The notes under the pieces: model-generated
Seen by the model: only the letters and a program-made list of their open reading frames with translations
The model's database searches: none
Told to the model about the DNA's origin: nothing
Made by a program: the position numbers and the translations under genes
In this document: positions 16,043 through 24,913 of the stretch, piece after piece
Numbering within the stretch: the first letter of the stretch is position 1
Layout: the number at the start of each line of letters is the position of its first letter
DNA from: Akkermansiaceae bacterium UBA2367
GTDB taxonomy: Bacteria; Verrucomicrobiota; Verrucomicrobiia; Verrucomicrobiales; DEV007
NCBI GenBank assembly: GCA_002344525.1
Contig: DDTJ01000048.1
Coordinates: forward strand, 1 to 52,358
Direction: 5' to 3'
DNA length: 52,358 bases

Positions 16043-18739
16043 ATGAAGAGACTGCTCGTCCTCTCCCTCCTCCCCGCGTTCCTCCCCGCCGTCGCTCAGG
16101 AGGCTACCAAGGCCTACCCCGAGGCCCCCGCCGAAACCGTCCCCGGCGATCTCTTCGTCGTGCCCGAAGGACTCGAGGTCACCCTTTGGGCTTCCTCGCC
16201 GCACCTCTACAACCCCACCAACCTCGACATCGACCACGCCGGACGCATCTGGGTGGCCGAGGGGGTCCGCTACCGCAGCCACTACGCCCGCCAGCCCGAG
16301 GGCGACCGCATCGTCGTGCTCCAAGACACCGACGGCGACGGGAAATGCGACAGCAGCCACACCTTCGTGCAGGAACCCCTCCTTGTCGCCCCGCTCGGCG
16401 TCGCCGTGATCGACAACCAGATCGTCGTTTCCCAGCCGCCCCACCTCCTCGTCTACACCGACGTCGACCGTGACCTGAAATTCGACCCCGCCGTGGACAA
16501 GCGCGAGATCCTCCTCACCGGCTTCAACGGGCAGAACCACGACCATTCCCTCCACTCCGTCACCGTCGGGCCGGACGGGAAATGGTATTTCAACTCCGGC
16601 AACTGCGGCGGGCGCTTCACCGACAAGTCGGGCAAGACCTTCACCATCTACGGACCCTATCGGCCCGGCCCCATCGGCCCCTTCGAGTTCCCCCACAATG
16701 CCGGAGCCCTCGCGGGCACGCCGAGCGACGACGGCCACCTCTACACCGGAGGCTTCACCGTGCGCATGAACCCCGACGGCACCCACGCCGAGATTATCGG
16801 TCACAACTACCGCAACGCCTACGAGCAGTCCGTGACCTCCCTCGGCGACGTCTTCCAGAACGACAACGACGACCCGCCCGCCTGCCGCGTCTCCTGGGTG
16901 ATGGAATACGCGAACTTCGGCTTCGCCTCCAACGACGGCCAGCGCACTTGGCAGGCCGACAAGCGCCCCGGCCAGACCATCGCCACGGCCGAGTGGCGGC
17001 AGGACGACCCCGGCATCGCCCCCGCCGGCGACATCTACGGCGGCGGCTCGCCCACGGGCAACGTCTTCTACGAGAACGGCACCCTTGGCGAAAAATGGAT
17101 CGGCACCTTCCTCGCCTGCGAGGCGGGGAGAAACGTCGTCTTCGGCTACCAGCCGAAGCTGGACGGAGCCGGCTTCAAGCTGGAGCGCACCGACTTCCTG
17201 ACCAGCAACCCCTCGGGCGAGTTCGCCGGGTCCGACTTCCTCGGCGGTTCGTCCAGCGTGAACAACGAAGTGCGCACCCTCTTCCGCCCCTCCGACATCG
17301 CCGTCGGACCCGACGGAGCCCTCTACGTCACCGACTGGTACGACCCCCGCGTCGGCGGCCACCAGGACCTCGACAAGACCTGCTCCGGCGCGGTCTACCG
17401 CATCGCGCCGAAGGGATTCAACCCTGTCGTGCCGAAGATCGAACCCTCTACCATCGAGGGCCTGATCGAGGCGCTGAAATCGCCCGCCGTGAACGTCCGC
17501 GCCATCGGCTTCCATGGATTGAAAGCCAAAGGCCGCGCCGCCCTCGAACCCGTCGCCGCCCTCCTCGACGACCCGAATCCCTACATCCAGGGCCGCGCCA
17601 TCCACCTGCTCTACCAGCTCGGCATCAGCGGCCCCCGCGTCGCCGGATACCCCGCCGACCAGCTCACACCCGAGCGCAAGATCGCCGCCTTCCGTGCCAT
17701 GCGCCGCGCCGGGCTCGACATCTCCGGCAGCGCCGCCGACCTCGCCGGGGATCCCCATCCCGCCGTGCGCCGCGAGGTCGCCCTCGCCATGCGCGATGCT
17801 TCCTTCGACCTCGCGAGGGATCTCCTCGTCGCCGTGGCCAAAGGCTACGACGGAAAGGACCGCAGCTACCTCGAGGCCTTCGGCACCGGCGCGACCGGGA
17901 AGGAGGCCGAAGTCTACGCCGCCGTGAAAGGCGAAATAGGCAATGACGATCCGCGCCTCTGGAGCGAACCCTTCGCCGACATCGCGTGGAGGCTCCATCC
18001 CGTCGCCGCGATCGAGGACTTCCTCACCCGCGTGCGCAGCGAGACCCTTCCCCTGCCGCGCCGTCAGCAGTCCCTCGACGCCCTCGCCTTCATCCGCACG
18101 AAAGGCGCCGCCACCGCCATGCTCACCGCCGCCCAGCTCGACACGCCGCTGAAATCGCAAGCCGTCTGGTGGCTCATGAACCGCGTCAACAACGACTGGA
18201 AGGACCACGGCCTGATGGAGGAGCTGAAGGCCCGCAGCATCTACGATCCCGAGAAGGTCGTGATCCAGGAGATCATGACCCCCGCCCCCGACGAGGCGCA
18301 GCGCGCCGCCCTCACCGTCGAGGCGGTGCTCGCCTTGGAGGGCGACGCCGAGCGCGGCAAGGCCACCGCCGCCCGCTGCATCATGTGCCACGAGATCGGC
18401 GGCGTCGGGGTACAGTTCGGCCCGCCCCTCGACGGCTGGGGGAGGACGCAGACCGCCGAAGTCGTCGTCCGCAGCCTCGTCGATCCCAGTGCCGACATCG
18501 CCCACGGCTTCGACGGCTCGGTGATTTTGACGAAGGAAGGTAAGACCATCCACGGTCTCGTCATTCAGGAGGGCAACCCCACCATCGTCACGAGCATGGG
18601 CGGCGTCACCCAGATGATCCCACGACAGCAGATCGGATCGGCCGAAAAGCTGAACCGTTCCCTCATGCTCAGCGCCGCGCAACTAGGCCTGACCGCGCAG
18701 GACGTGGCGGATCTGGTGGCGTTTTTGCGGGCGAATTGA
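16043..18739 (+). CDS. PVC-type secreted c-type cytochrome (membrane-bound dehydrogenase/HEAT/CxxCH family)
   Basis: This 898-aa protein has a signal peptide (MKRLLVLSLLPAFLPAVAQ). The N-terminal half is a beta-propeller of the PVC 'membrane-bound dehydrogenase' type: 'NPTNLDIDHAGRIWVAEGVRYR', 'DTDGDGKCD', 'DVDRDLKFDPAVDKRE', 'DIAVGPDGALYVTDWYDPR'. Helical HEAT-like repeats cover about 470-760. A C-terminal cytochrome c domain has the haem site CIMCH and the axial-ligand region 'GRTQTAEVVVRSLVDPSADIAHGF'. The family expands greatly in Planctomycetes and Verrucomicrobia and is thought to oxidise sugars or alcohols in the periplasm; the substrate is unknown. The start at 16043 is set by the signal peptide. 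Confidence 0.9.
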   Translation: MKRLLVLSLLPAFLPAVAQEATKAYPEAPAETVPGDLFVVPEGLEVTLWASSPHLYNPTNLDIDHAGRIWVAEGVRYRSHYARQPEGDRIVVLQDTDGDGKCDSSHTFVQEPLLVAPLGVAVIDNQIVVSQPPHLLVYTDVDRDLKFDPAVDKREILLTGFNGQNHDHSLHSVTVGPDGKWYFNSGNCGGRFTDKSGKTFTIYGPYRPGPIGPFEFPHNAGALAGTPSDDGHLYTGGFTVRMNPDGTHAEIIGHNYRNAYEQSVTSLGDVFQNDNDDPPACRVSWVMEYANFGFASNDGQRTWQADKRPGQTIATAEWRQDDPGIAPAGDIYGGGSPTGNVFYENGTLGEKWIGTFLACEAGRNVVFGYQPKLDGAGFKLERTDFLTSNPSGEFAGSDFLGGSSSVNNEVRTLFRPSDIAVGPDGALYVTDWYDPRVGGHQDLDKTCSGAVYRIAPKGFNPVVPKIEPSTIEGLIEALKSPAVNVRAIGFHGLKAKGRAALEPVAALLDDPNPYIQGRAIHLLYQLGISGPRVAGYPADQLTPERKIAAFRAMRRAGLDISGSAADLAGDPHPAVRREVALAMRDASFDLARDLLVAVAKGYDGKDRSYLEAFGTGATGKEAEVYAAVKGEIGNDDPRLWSEPFADIAWRLHPVAAIEDFLTRVRSETLPLPRRQQSLDALAFIRTKGAATAMLTAAQLDTPLKSQAVWWLMNRVNNDWKDHGLMEELKARSIYDPEKVVIQEIMTPAPDEAQRAALTVEAVLALEGDAERGKATAARCIMCHEIGGVGVQFGPPLDGWGRTQTAEVVVRSLVDPSADIAHGFDGSVILTKEGKTIHGLVIQEGNPTIVTSMGGVTQMIPRQQIGSAEKLNRSLMLSAAQLGLTAQDVADLVAFLRAN

Positions 18740-18784
18740 GGGGTGGAGGTTGAATGCGAACCGAGAGTGTGGCAGAGTCCTCCC

Positions 18785-18973
18785 ATGGCAATGCTGGAGT
18801 CGCCCGCTCTTCCCGATTTAGTAGGGACCTTTCGGACCTTTGGCGATTTCGGTCCGCTATACGAAATCATCGGCCATGAAGAGGATGGATGGTTGCTGGT
18901 GATGGTCGTCGAGACTGGCGAATATTTGACCTATCCACTCGAACAAGCCATCCGCGATCCCGAAGCGAACTGA
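18785..18973 (+). CDS. Small VapX-like partner (candidate antitoxin) of the adjacent VapD
   Basis: A 62-aa protein, MAMLESPALPDLVGTFRTFG, ending in 'WLLVMVVETGEYLTYPLEQAI'. Short proteins of this kind (VapX/DUF5397-like) are found directly upstream of VapD and act as its antitoxin in Haemophilus. Only 3 nt separate its stop from the vapD-like ATG, so the pair is co-translated. The assignment rests on size, position and resemblance in the C-terminal half. Confidence 0.65.
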   Translation: MAMLESPALPDLVGTFRTFGDFGPLYEIIGHEEDGWLLVMVVETGEYLTYPLEQAIRDPEAN

Positions 18974-18976
18974 GTC

Positions 18977-19264
18977 ATGTTCGCGATCGCCTTTGATCTC
19001 GTGGTCGCCGATGTGGTGGAGCATCATCCGCGCGGAGTCGCGGCGGCGTATTCCGAAATCGCCTCTGTCTTGGGGCGCTACGGTTTTGAACGGGTCCAAG
19101 GGAGAGTCTACGTTTGCGGCCATCCCGACATGGCGAACCTGTTCGCCGCCCTTCTCGCGCTCAAGGCCTTGCCGTGGTTTCCGCTCGTCGTTCGCGACAT
19201 CCGAGGATTCCGCATCGAGAACTGGAGCGATTTCACGGCCTTGCTGAAGGATGGCACTTCTTGA
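18977..19264 (+). CDS. vapD: VapD-family endoribonuclease (Cas2-like fold)
   Basis: A 95-aa protein with the VapD pattern: strand 'MFAIAFDLVVADVVEHHP', helix 'AAAYSEIASVLGRYGFERVQGRVYV', and 'MANLFAALLALKALPWFPLVVRDIRGFRIENWSDFTALLK'. VapD proteins have a ferredoxin-like fold related to Cas2 and cleave RNA. It is encoded 3 nt behind its small partner and converges on the Uma2 gene at 19294. Confidence 0.88.
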   Translation: MFAIAFDLVVADVVEHHPRGVAAAYSEIASVLGRYGFERVQGRVYVCGHPDMANLFAALLALKALPWFPLVVRDIRGFRIENWSDFTALLKDGTS

Positions 19265-19293
19265 CCGATACGGCGTCCCACCGCTTCCACCTG

Positions 19294-19863
19294 TCAAAAC
19301 TCTACGCCCTCGTAAACCTCCGCCAACGGGAACGAGGCCTCGATCTCCGGCAGGGGAACAACGGCGTCCAATCCGCTGTAGTCCTCGCGGGCGAAACCGC
19401 CGTCGGGCTGGCGTCGGTGAACCGTGAGGGCGGGTTCGTCCGGTTCCGCGAGAATCAGGACCATCAAGCTTGGGATCGTGAGGTAGGCCTCGCGCTTTTC
19501 GGCCAAGTCGATGCGGCGGGTCGATTCGCTGAGCACTTCGACGATGACCACGGGCCGGTCCTGCCATTGGTCTTGGGCGTGGTTCTTATGGCAGACCACC
19601 ATCGCGTCCGGGTAGTAGAAGCGGGTGTGGTTGAAGAACTGGACGCGGACCTTCGTGTCGCTGTTGAAGGGGCGGCAGGGCTTTCCGCGGAGGGCGGTAC
19701 CGAAGGCAAGGTAGGAATTGCCAGCAATTTCATTGTGCTGGTTCGAGGCCCCGGCCATCGCGTGGACCTCCCCGCCGAGATATTCGTGTTTCACCTCGGA
19801 AACGAGTTCGCCTTCGAGGTAGTCTTCCACGGAAATCGGTGCCGGTTGGCGGAGTGCGGACAT
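19294..19863 (-). CDS. Uma2-family putative endonuclease
   Basis: This 189-aa protein opens MSALRQPAPISVEDYLEGE. The PD-(D/E)XK core of Uma2/DUF820 is visible: 'YYPDAMVVC' (Asp), 'DRPVVIVEVLSEST' (the ExK-like segment, VEVLS), and the family strings 'HEYLGGEVHAMAG', 'IAGNSYLAF', 'DLAEKREAYLTIPSL'. These proteins have many copies in Cyanobacteria and other phyla and are treated as restriction-like nucleases of unknown target. In-frame ATG codons further upstream at 19872 and 19923 are less likely starts. Confidence 0.87.
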   Translation of the reverse strand: MSALRQPAPISVEDYLEGELVSEVKHEYLGGEVHAMAGASNQHNEIAGNSYLAFGTALRGKPCRPFNSDTKVRVQFFNHTRFYYPDAMVVCHKNHAQDQWQDRPVVIVEVLSESTRRIDLAEKREAYLTIPSLMVLILAEPDEPALTVHRRQPDGGFAREDYSGLDAVVPLPEIEASFPLAEVYEGVEF

Positions 19864-19967
19864 CGCAGCCATTCTAGCCTCGAAGGCCCCGGCGGTCAAC
19901 GGAGCGCCTTGTCCTCCGTTCACCGTTTACAGTCCACGGCCCCTTTGCTACGATGCCTGCCATCGGC

Positions 19968-20809
19968 ATGAAAGCGTCCCCTGCCACCCGCCTCGCCTCC
20001 ATCGCCGCGCTGCTGCTCTGCGGATGCGGCAAAGAGCCTCCTCCCGGCGGCATGGAGGGGGGTGAAGGCGGGCGAGACGCGCGTCTTCGGGGGGATCGAG
20101 ATGGTCTGGTGCCCGCCGGGGAGCTTCGCGATGGGGAGTCCGGCGCCGAGGGAGTTCGAGGTGCTGGATTGGACATTCCTGATGGGCGGCGAGGAGTGGC
20201 GTCTCGACACTGAAACGAGGCATCGGGTGACCTTGACGCGGGGTTTCTGGCTGGCGAAGACGGAGACGACGCAGATCCAATGGGAGAGCGTGATGGGAGA
20301 CAATCCGAGCCATTTCAAAGGCCCTGACCTGCCAGTGGAGCAGGTGAGTTGGAACGATATCCAAATCTGGCTGGCGGAGATGAACCGGAAACAGCCCCTG
20401 CCCGCAGGCTGGGTATGGGATCTGCCGACCGAGGCGTAGTGGGAGTATGCCTGCCGGGCGTGGACGGGAGGGCCGTATGCCGGAAGCGGACAACTGGATG
20501 AGATGGGTTGGCATGAGGGAAACAGCGGAGGGGAAACGAAGGTGGCGGCCAAGAAACGGGCGAACGGCTGGGGGCTTCACGATATGCACGGGAACGTGTG
20601 GGAGTGGTGCCGGGACCGATATGAGGAATATCCGGCGGGCGTCGCGACCGATCCCGTCGGCCCTGCTGCGGGTTCGTTTCGCGTGATCCGGGGCGGCGCA
20701 TGGCTCAACCACGCGCAATTCTGCCGATCCGCCTACCGCCGAGGGGGGTACGCCGGACGACCGGCACGGCAGTTTGGGCTTCCGCGCCGCCATCGTCCCC
20801 TCCCCCTGA
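19968..20809 (+). pseudogene. SUMF1/formylglycine-generating-enzyme-family lipoprotein gene, disrupted by one stop and two frameshifts
   Basis: A lipoprotein signal (MKASPATRLASIAALLLCGC) starts the gene. At the G6 run 20057-20062 the frame must shift to reach 'VKAGETRVFGGIEMVWCPPGSF'. At 20437-20439 a TAG replaces the conserved Gln of 'LPTEAQWEYACR'. The frame then continues through 'ANGWGLHDMHGNVWEWCRDRY' and 'RVIRGGAW'. At the second G6 run (20743-20748) another shift is needed to end in 'TPDDRHGSLGFRAAIVPSP'. Removing one G from each run and reading TAG as CAG restores a complete protein of about 280 aa. SUMF1 relatives generate formylglycine or serve other roles. It is a pseudogene unless the lesions are assembly errors. 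Confidence 0.85.
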
Positions 20810-20817
20810 CAAACCAT

Positions 20818-20845
20818 TTGAAAGCCCCGCCTTTTCTGCCATGCT
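20818..20845 (+). promoter_or_regulatory. Possible carA promoter
   Basis: TTGAAA (20818-20823) and CATGCT (20840-20845) are separated by 16 nt. The placement is consistent with translation from the ATG at 20880, not from the ATG at 20841 that lies inside the -10. Confidence 0.4.
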
Positions 20846-20879
20846 CCCAAGGCCCGTTTTCCAGGAGGGCCGCACCCGC

Positions 20880-22067
20880 ATGGGCAGAGAACGGAACAAG
20901 GCGATCCTCGCGCTAGAGGACGGAACGGTCTACCACGGCACCGGATTCGGGGCCGCGACCACGCGCACTGGCGAGGCCTGCTTCAACACCTCGATGACGG
21001 GCTACCAGGAGATCCTCACCGATCCCTCCTACCGTGGCCAGTTCGTGACGATGACCTACCCGCTCATCGGGAACTACGGCGTCGGCGAGACCGACGCCGA
21101 GAGCGGTGCGGTCCATGTGAGCGGCTTCGTCGTCGAGGAGCTTTGCGACGTGCCGAGCAACTGGCGCAGCGAGCGCTCCCTCCACGACTACCTCCTCGCC
21201 GCCGGCGTCCCCGGGATCGAGGGCATCGACACCCGCGCCCTCACGAAGCGGCTCCGCGTCGCCGGGGCGATGCGCGCGACCCTCTGCACCGACGGCAGCC
21301 TCGACGCGGACGCCGCCGTGGAGACGGCCCGCCAGTCCGCGCCCATGGAAGGCTCGGATTTCGTGAAGGAGGTCACCACCGACCGACCCTACCGCTGGGA
21401 CCCCGACGGCGTCCTCAGCCGCGAGTGGACCCTCGTGAACCCCTCCCTCGGCGAAGCCCTCGTCGAGGTGGACGGGCAGATGTACCGGCCCCTGCCCGAG
21501 ACGAAATACCGCATCGTCGCCTACGATTTCGGGATCAAGCGCAACATCCTCCGCAGCCTGCGGCAGAAGGGCTTCGACGTCGAGGTGGTCGGCTCGCGCA
21601 CCCCGGCGGCGGAGGTCCTCGCGAAGAACCCCGACGGCGTCTTCCTCTCCAACGGCCCCGGCGACCCCGCCGCCCTCGACTACATCCACGCCGAGATCCG
21701 CGAGATCGTGGGGAAAAAGCCCATCTTCGGCATCTGCCTCGGCCACCAGGTCCTCGCCCACGCCTTCGGGGGGAGGACCTTCAAGCTGAAGTTCGGCCAT
21801 CGCGGCGGCAACCATCCGGTGAAGGACCTCCGCAGCGGCAGGATCGCCATCACCTCGCAGAACCACGGCTTCGCCGCCGACGCGGACTCGCTCCCGGACC
21901 ATGTTGAGGTCACCCACCTGAACCTGAACGACGGCACCGTCGAGGGGATGCGGCACCGCGACTATCCGGTTTTCTCCGTGCAATACCATCCCGAAGCGGC
22001 TCCCGGACCGAACGACGCCTCCTACTTTTTCGAAGAATTCGCCAATCTGATTGATCAATCGCGGTAA
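20880..22067 (+). CDS. carA: Carbamoyl-phosphate synthase small subunit (glutaminase)
   Basis: This 395-aa protein hydrolyses glutamine and channels ammonia to CarB for pyrimidine and arginine synthesis. The N-terminal CPSase_sm_chain domain reads 'LALEDGTVYHGTGFGA...EACFNTSMTGYQEILTDPSYRGQ'. The C-terminal class I amidotransferase has the nucleophile in GICLGHQ (about residue 285) and the His/Glu pair in QYHPEAAPGP. The ATG at 20880 has AGGAGGG at 20863-20869; an upstream ATG at 20841 is in frame but lacks such a site. carB is not in the window. The FHA-domain gene follows after 22 nt. Confidence 0.97.
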   Translation: MGRERNKAILALEDGTVYHGTGFGAATTRTGEACFNTSMTGYQEILTDPSYRGQFVTMTYPLIGNYGVGETDAESGAVHVSGFVVEELCDVPSNWRSERSLHDYLLAAGVPGIEGIDTRALTKRLRVAGAMRATLCTDGSLDADAAVETARQSAPMEGSDFVKEVTTDRPYRWDPDGVLSREWTLVNPSLGEALVEVDGQMYRPLPETKYRIVAYDFGIKRNILRSLRQKGFDVEVVGSRTPAAEVLAKNPDGVFLSNGPGDPAALDYIHAEIREIVGKKPIFGICLGHQVLAHAFGGRTFKLKFGHRGGNHPVKDLRSGRIAITSQNHGFAADADSLPDHVEVTHLNLNDGTVEGMRHRDYPVFSVQYHPEAAPGPNDASYFFEEFANLIDQSR

Positions 22068-22089
22068 TCCGTGGTAAAACCGAATCCCT

Positions 22090-22614
22090 ATGGCCACCAT
22101 CACCATCTACGTCCCGGACCAGGAACCCATCGCCCTCGCTCTCGACGGCTACGAGCAAGTCACCATCGGCCGCGGGCCGGACAACGACCTCGCTTTGAAT
22201 CACGCCTCCCTCTCCGGCTCCCACGCGGTGATCCACAATGTCGACGGCGTCTTCCAGCTCCAGGATCTCGGCTCGACCAACGGCACCTATGTGAACGGCG
22301 AGGCCATCTCCGAGGCCGTCCTCTCGAACGGCGTCCGCGTCCGGTTCGGCGCGGTCGAGGCGGTCTTCGAGGACGAGACCGAGGCCGGGTCTGATTTCGG
22401 CACCTCCTCCGGAGGCAGCGGCTATGGCGGCGGCCACATGGCCGAGCTCGCCGAAACCTCGAACCGGCCTGCCGACTTCAAGAACCTCTCCCCCATCGAG
22501 AAGGTGGTCAAAAAGAACGTCCTCGGCCAAGTCGCGATGCTCGTCGGGGTTCTCGCGATCCTCGTCGTCGTCGCCCTGGTGGTCCTCTCGGCGATGATGA
22601 AGGCGGTCGACTGA
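22090..22614 (+). CDS. FHA-domain protein with C-terminal transmembrane anchor
   Basis: This 174-aa protein has an N-terminal FHA domain (residues 5-95) with the phosphothreonine-binding signatures 'TIGRGPDNDL', 'LSGSHAVI' and 'STNGTYVNG'. A Gly/Ser-rich linker follows, then a single membrane helix near the C-terminus (about 146-170). It should recruit phospho-Thr partners to the membrane. No Ser/Thr kinase is encoded in the window. It sits between carA and purA in the same direction. Confidence 0.9.
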   Translation: MATITIYVPDQEPIALALDGYEQVTIGRGPDNDLALNHASLSGSHAVIHNVDGVFQLQDLGSTNGTYVNGEAISEAVLSNGVRVRFGAVEAVFEDETEAGSDFGTSSGGSGYGGGHMAELAETSNRPADFKNLSPIEKVVKKNVLGQVAMLVGVLAILVVVALVVLSAMMKAVD

Positions 22615-22694
22615 TCCGAACAACCCTCTTTCCCCTCCGCGCTCCGGCCTTCCGAGCCGGATGTGGCGGCGTTTCCCGAATTCCCCGATTCCCC

Positions 22695-23966
22695 ATGTCC
22701 AACACCATCGTGATCGGCGCCCAGTGGGGCGACGAAGGCAAAGGCAAGATCGTCGACCTCCTCACCGAGAAGGCCGATGTCGTCGTGCGGCCCCAAGGCG
22801 GCAACAACGCCGGGCACACCGTCATCAGCGACGGAAAGCAATACATCCTCCACCTCATCCCCTCGGGCATCCTCTGGCCGGGCAAGCTCTGCGTCATCGG
22901 CAACGGGGTCGTCATGGACCCCTGCGCCCTGCTCAAGGAGATCGACGGGCTTCAGGAGAAGGAAATCGCCGTTTCGCCGGAGAACCTCCGCATCTCCGAC
23001 CGCGCCCACCTCGTCATGCCCTTCCACCGGGAGATGGACGCGTTCAAAGAGGCGAACCGCGTCGTCAAGATCGGCACGACGAAGCGCGGCATCGGCCCAA
23101 CCTACGGCGACAAGGTGGACCGCATCGGCTTTCGCCTCCACGAGCTCGTCGGCGATCCGAGCGGCTTCGCGGAGCGCTTCCACACCCGTGTCACCGAGTG
23201 CAACCGCCTCTTCGAGACTGTGGACATGCCGCCCCTCGACGCCGAGGCTGCTGCACGCGAGCTTCTCGCCGCGGGCGAGCGCCTCGCCCCCTACTGCGCC
23301 GACACGGTGGAAATCCTCCACCGTGCCATGAAGGAGGGCCGCACCCTCCTTTTCGAAGGTGCCCAAGGCACCTACCTCGACATCGACCAAGGCACCTACC
23401 CCTACGTGACCTCCTCGAACACGACCTCCGGCGGGGCCTGCACCGGCTCCGGCGTGCCGCCGCAACGGATCGACCGCGTCGTCGGCGTGACCAAGGCCTA
23501 CACCACCCGCGTCGGCGAGGGGCCTTTCCCCACGCAAAACGACGAGTTGGCCGACCGCTTCCACAAGATGGGCCGCGAATTCGGCGCCACCACCGGGCGC
23601 AAGCGCCGTTGCGGCTGGCTCGACCTCGTCCTCGTGCGCTACGCCGCCATGGTCAACGGCTTCGACGAGCTCGCCATCACCATCCTCGATGGCCTCGATG
23701 ACTGCGACGAGATCCCCGTCTGCACCCATTACGAACTCGACGGGAGGAAGCTCCGCCTCCCCCCCGCCTCGGCGAGGGATTTCGAGCGCGTCGTCCCCGT
23801 CTACGAGACGCTCCCCGGCTGGCGCAGCGACATCAGCGGGATCAGCCGCTACGAAGACTTGCCCGCGAATGCCCTCGCCTACCTCGCCTTCATCGAGAAG
23901 GAGACCGAGACCCCTGTGACCATGGTCGGGGTGGGGCCTTCGCGCGACCAGACCATCCTCCGCTGA
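22695..23966 (+). CDS. purA: Adenylosuccinate synthetase
   Basis: This 423-aa enzyme makes adenylosuccinate from IMP, aspartate and GTP in AMP synthesis. The family motifs are intact: 'GAQWGDEGKGKIVDLL' (GTP loop, catalytic Asp), 'NAGHTV' (catalytic His), 'TTKRGIGPTY', 'FEGAQGTYLDIDQGTYPYVTSSN', 'TKAYTTRVGEGPFPT' and 'TGRKRRCGWLDLV'. The length is normal. Confidence 0.98.
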   Translation: MSNTIVIGAQWGDEGKGKIVDLLTEKADVVVRPQGGNNAGHTVISDGKQYILHLIPSGILWPGKLCVIGNGVVMDPCALLKEIDGLQEKEIAVSPENLRISDRAHLVMPFHREMDAFKEANRVVKIGTTKRGIGPTYGDKVDRIGFRLHELVGDPSGFAERFHTRVTECNRLFETVDMPPLDAEAAARELLAAGERLAPYCADTVEILHRAMKEGRTLLFEGAQGTYLDIDQGTYPYVTSSNTTSGGACTGSGVPPQRIDRVVGVTKAYTTRVGEGPFPTQNDELADRFHKMGREFGATTGRKRRCGWLDLVLVRYAAMVNGFDELAITILDGLDDCDEIPVCTHYELDGRKLRLPPASARDFERVVPVYETLPGWRSDISGISRYEDLPANALAYLAFIEKETETPVTMVGVGPSRDQTILR

Positions 23967-23989
23967 GCGGCCACGCCGCTCTCCCCGCC

Positions 23990-24709
23990 ATGAGCGCGTT
24001 CGACCCCGCCAAAAACGTTCCGGGGCACATCGCCATCATCATGGACGGGAACGGGCGCTGGGCCGCCGCCCGCGGACTGCCCCGTCGCGACGGGCACCGT
24101 GCCGGGGCCGAGTCGGTCGAGGCCGTCCTGCGCGCCTGCGGCGACCTCGGGGTGGGATACCTCACCCTCTACGCCTTCAGTTCCGAGAACTGGAAGCGGC
24201 CCGAGTCCGAGATCGACGCCCTCATGGGCCTGCTCGCCCATTTCCTCAAGGAGAAGACTCCGGTCCTGATGGAGAACAACATCCGGCTCAAAGTGATCGG
24301 CCATCTCGATCGGCTGCCTGGGAGGAACCAGCGGCAGTTGGAGAAATCCATCGCCCTTACCGCGAAGAATGACGGGCTCACCCTCGTCGTCGCCCTCAGC
24401 TACGGCTCGCGCGAGGAGATCGTGGACGCGGCGAGGGCGCTGATGGAGAAGGCGAAATCGGGCGAGCTGGATCCGGCTGCGCTCGATGTCGAGACCTTCG
24501 CGCGGCACCTCCACACCGTCGGCATCCCCGACCCCGACCTCCTCATCCGCACCAGCGGCGAGTGCCGCGTCTCGAACTTCCTCCTCTGGCAGATCAGCTA
24601 CGCCGAGATCGTCATTACGGACGTGTTTTGGCCGGATTTCCGAAGGCCGCATCTGGAGGAGGCGATCGGGGAGTATCAGCGGCGGCATCGGCGCTTCGGA
24701 GGGCTGTGA
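23990..24709 (+). CDS. uppS: Undecaprenyl diphosphate synthase (cis-prenyltransferase)
   Basis: This 239-aa enzyme condenses isopentenyl diphosphate onto farnesyl diphosphate to form the lipid carrier for wall synthesis. The motifs 'HIAIIMDGNGRWA' (catalytic Asp19), 'GHRAGAESV', 'TLYAFSSENWKRP' and the C-terminal 'DLLIRTSGECRVSNFLLWQISYAEI' are complete. It lies 23 nt after purA and is probably co-transcribed. No cdsA or dxr follows. Confidence 0.97.
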   Translation: MSAFDPAKNVPGHIAIIMDGNGRWAAARGLPRRDGHRAGAESVEAVLRACGDLGVGYLTLYAFSSENWKRPESEIDALMGLLAHFLKEKTPVLMENNIRLKVIGHLDRLPGRNQRQLEKSIALTAKNDGLTLVVALSYGSREEIVDAARALMEKAKSGELDPAALDVETFARHLHTVGIPDPDLLIRTSGECRVSNFLLWQISYAEIVITDVFWPDFRRPHLEEAIGEYQRRHRRFGGL

Positions 24710-24735
24710 GGGGCGATTTGTCGTGTGTTTCGAGC

Positions 24736-24826
24736 GGAACCCGTAGCGAAGTTCGTGAGAACTTCGACGAGCGTCCCTCGAAACGCCGAACGGGGAGAAG
24801 CTCTCAGGAGCTTCTCTACAGGTTCC
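24736..24826. repeat. Two-hairpin palindromic intergenic repeat, copy 2
   Basis: The outer arms GGAACCCGTAG (24736-24746) and CTACAGGTTCC (24816-24826) pair with one mismatch. Hairpin 1 (24748-24765) is identical to that of the copy at 10122. Hairpin 2 is GAGAAGCT-ctcagg-AGCTTCTC (24795-24816). The left-side string 'cgtagcgaagttcgtgaga' is shared exactly with the 10116 copy. Confidence 0.82.
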
Positions 24827-24913
24827 GGTGCCTTTGGATTCCGACCCCCGCCGCCACGAAGACGCGAGAAAAGAGTCTCGCCATCGGCGCGTCGAGCCGC
24901 TACAGTGGCGGGC

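Noticed and set aside
15992..18682. An 896-codon open frame on the reverse strand opposite the PVC cytochrome gene
   Set aside because: It is a shadow frame in G+C-rich DNA: Gly/Val/Glu/Ala-rich with no domain. The forward frame has a signal peptide and a CxxCH site.
20841..20879. An earlier ATG (20841) as the carA start
   Set aside because: It lies within the probable -10, has no Shine-Dalgarno site, and AGGAGGG sits correctly before 20880.
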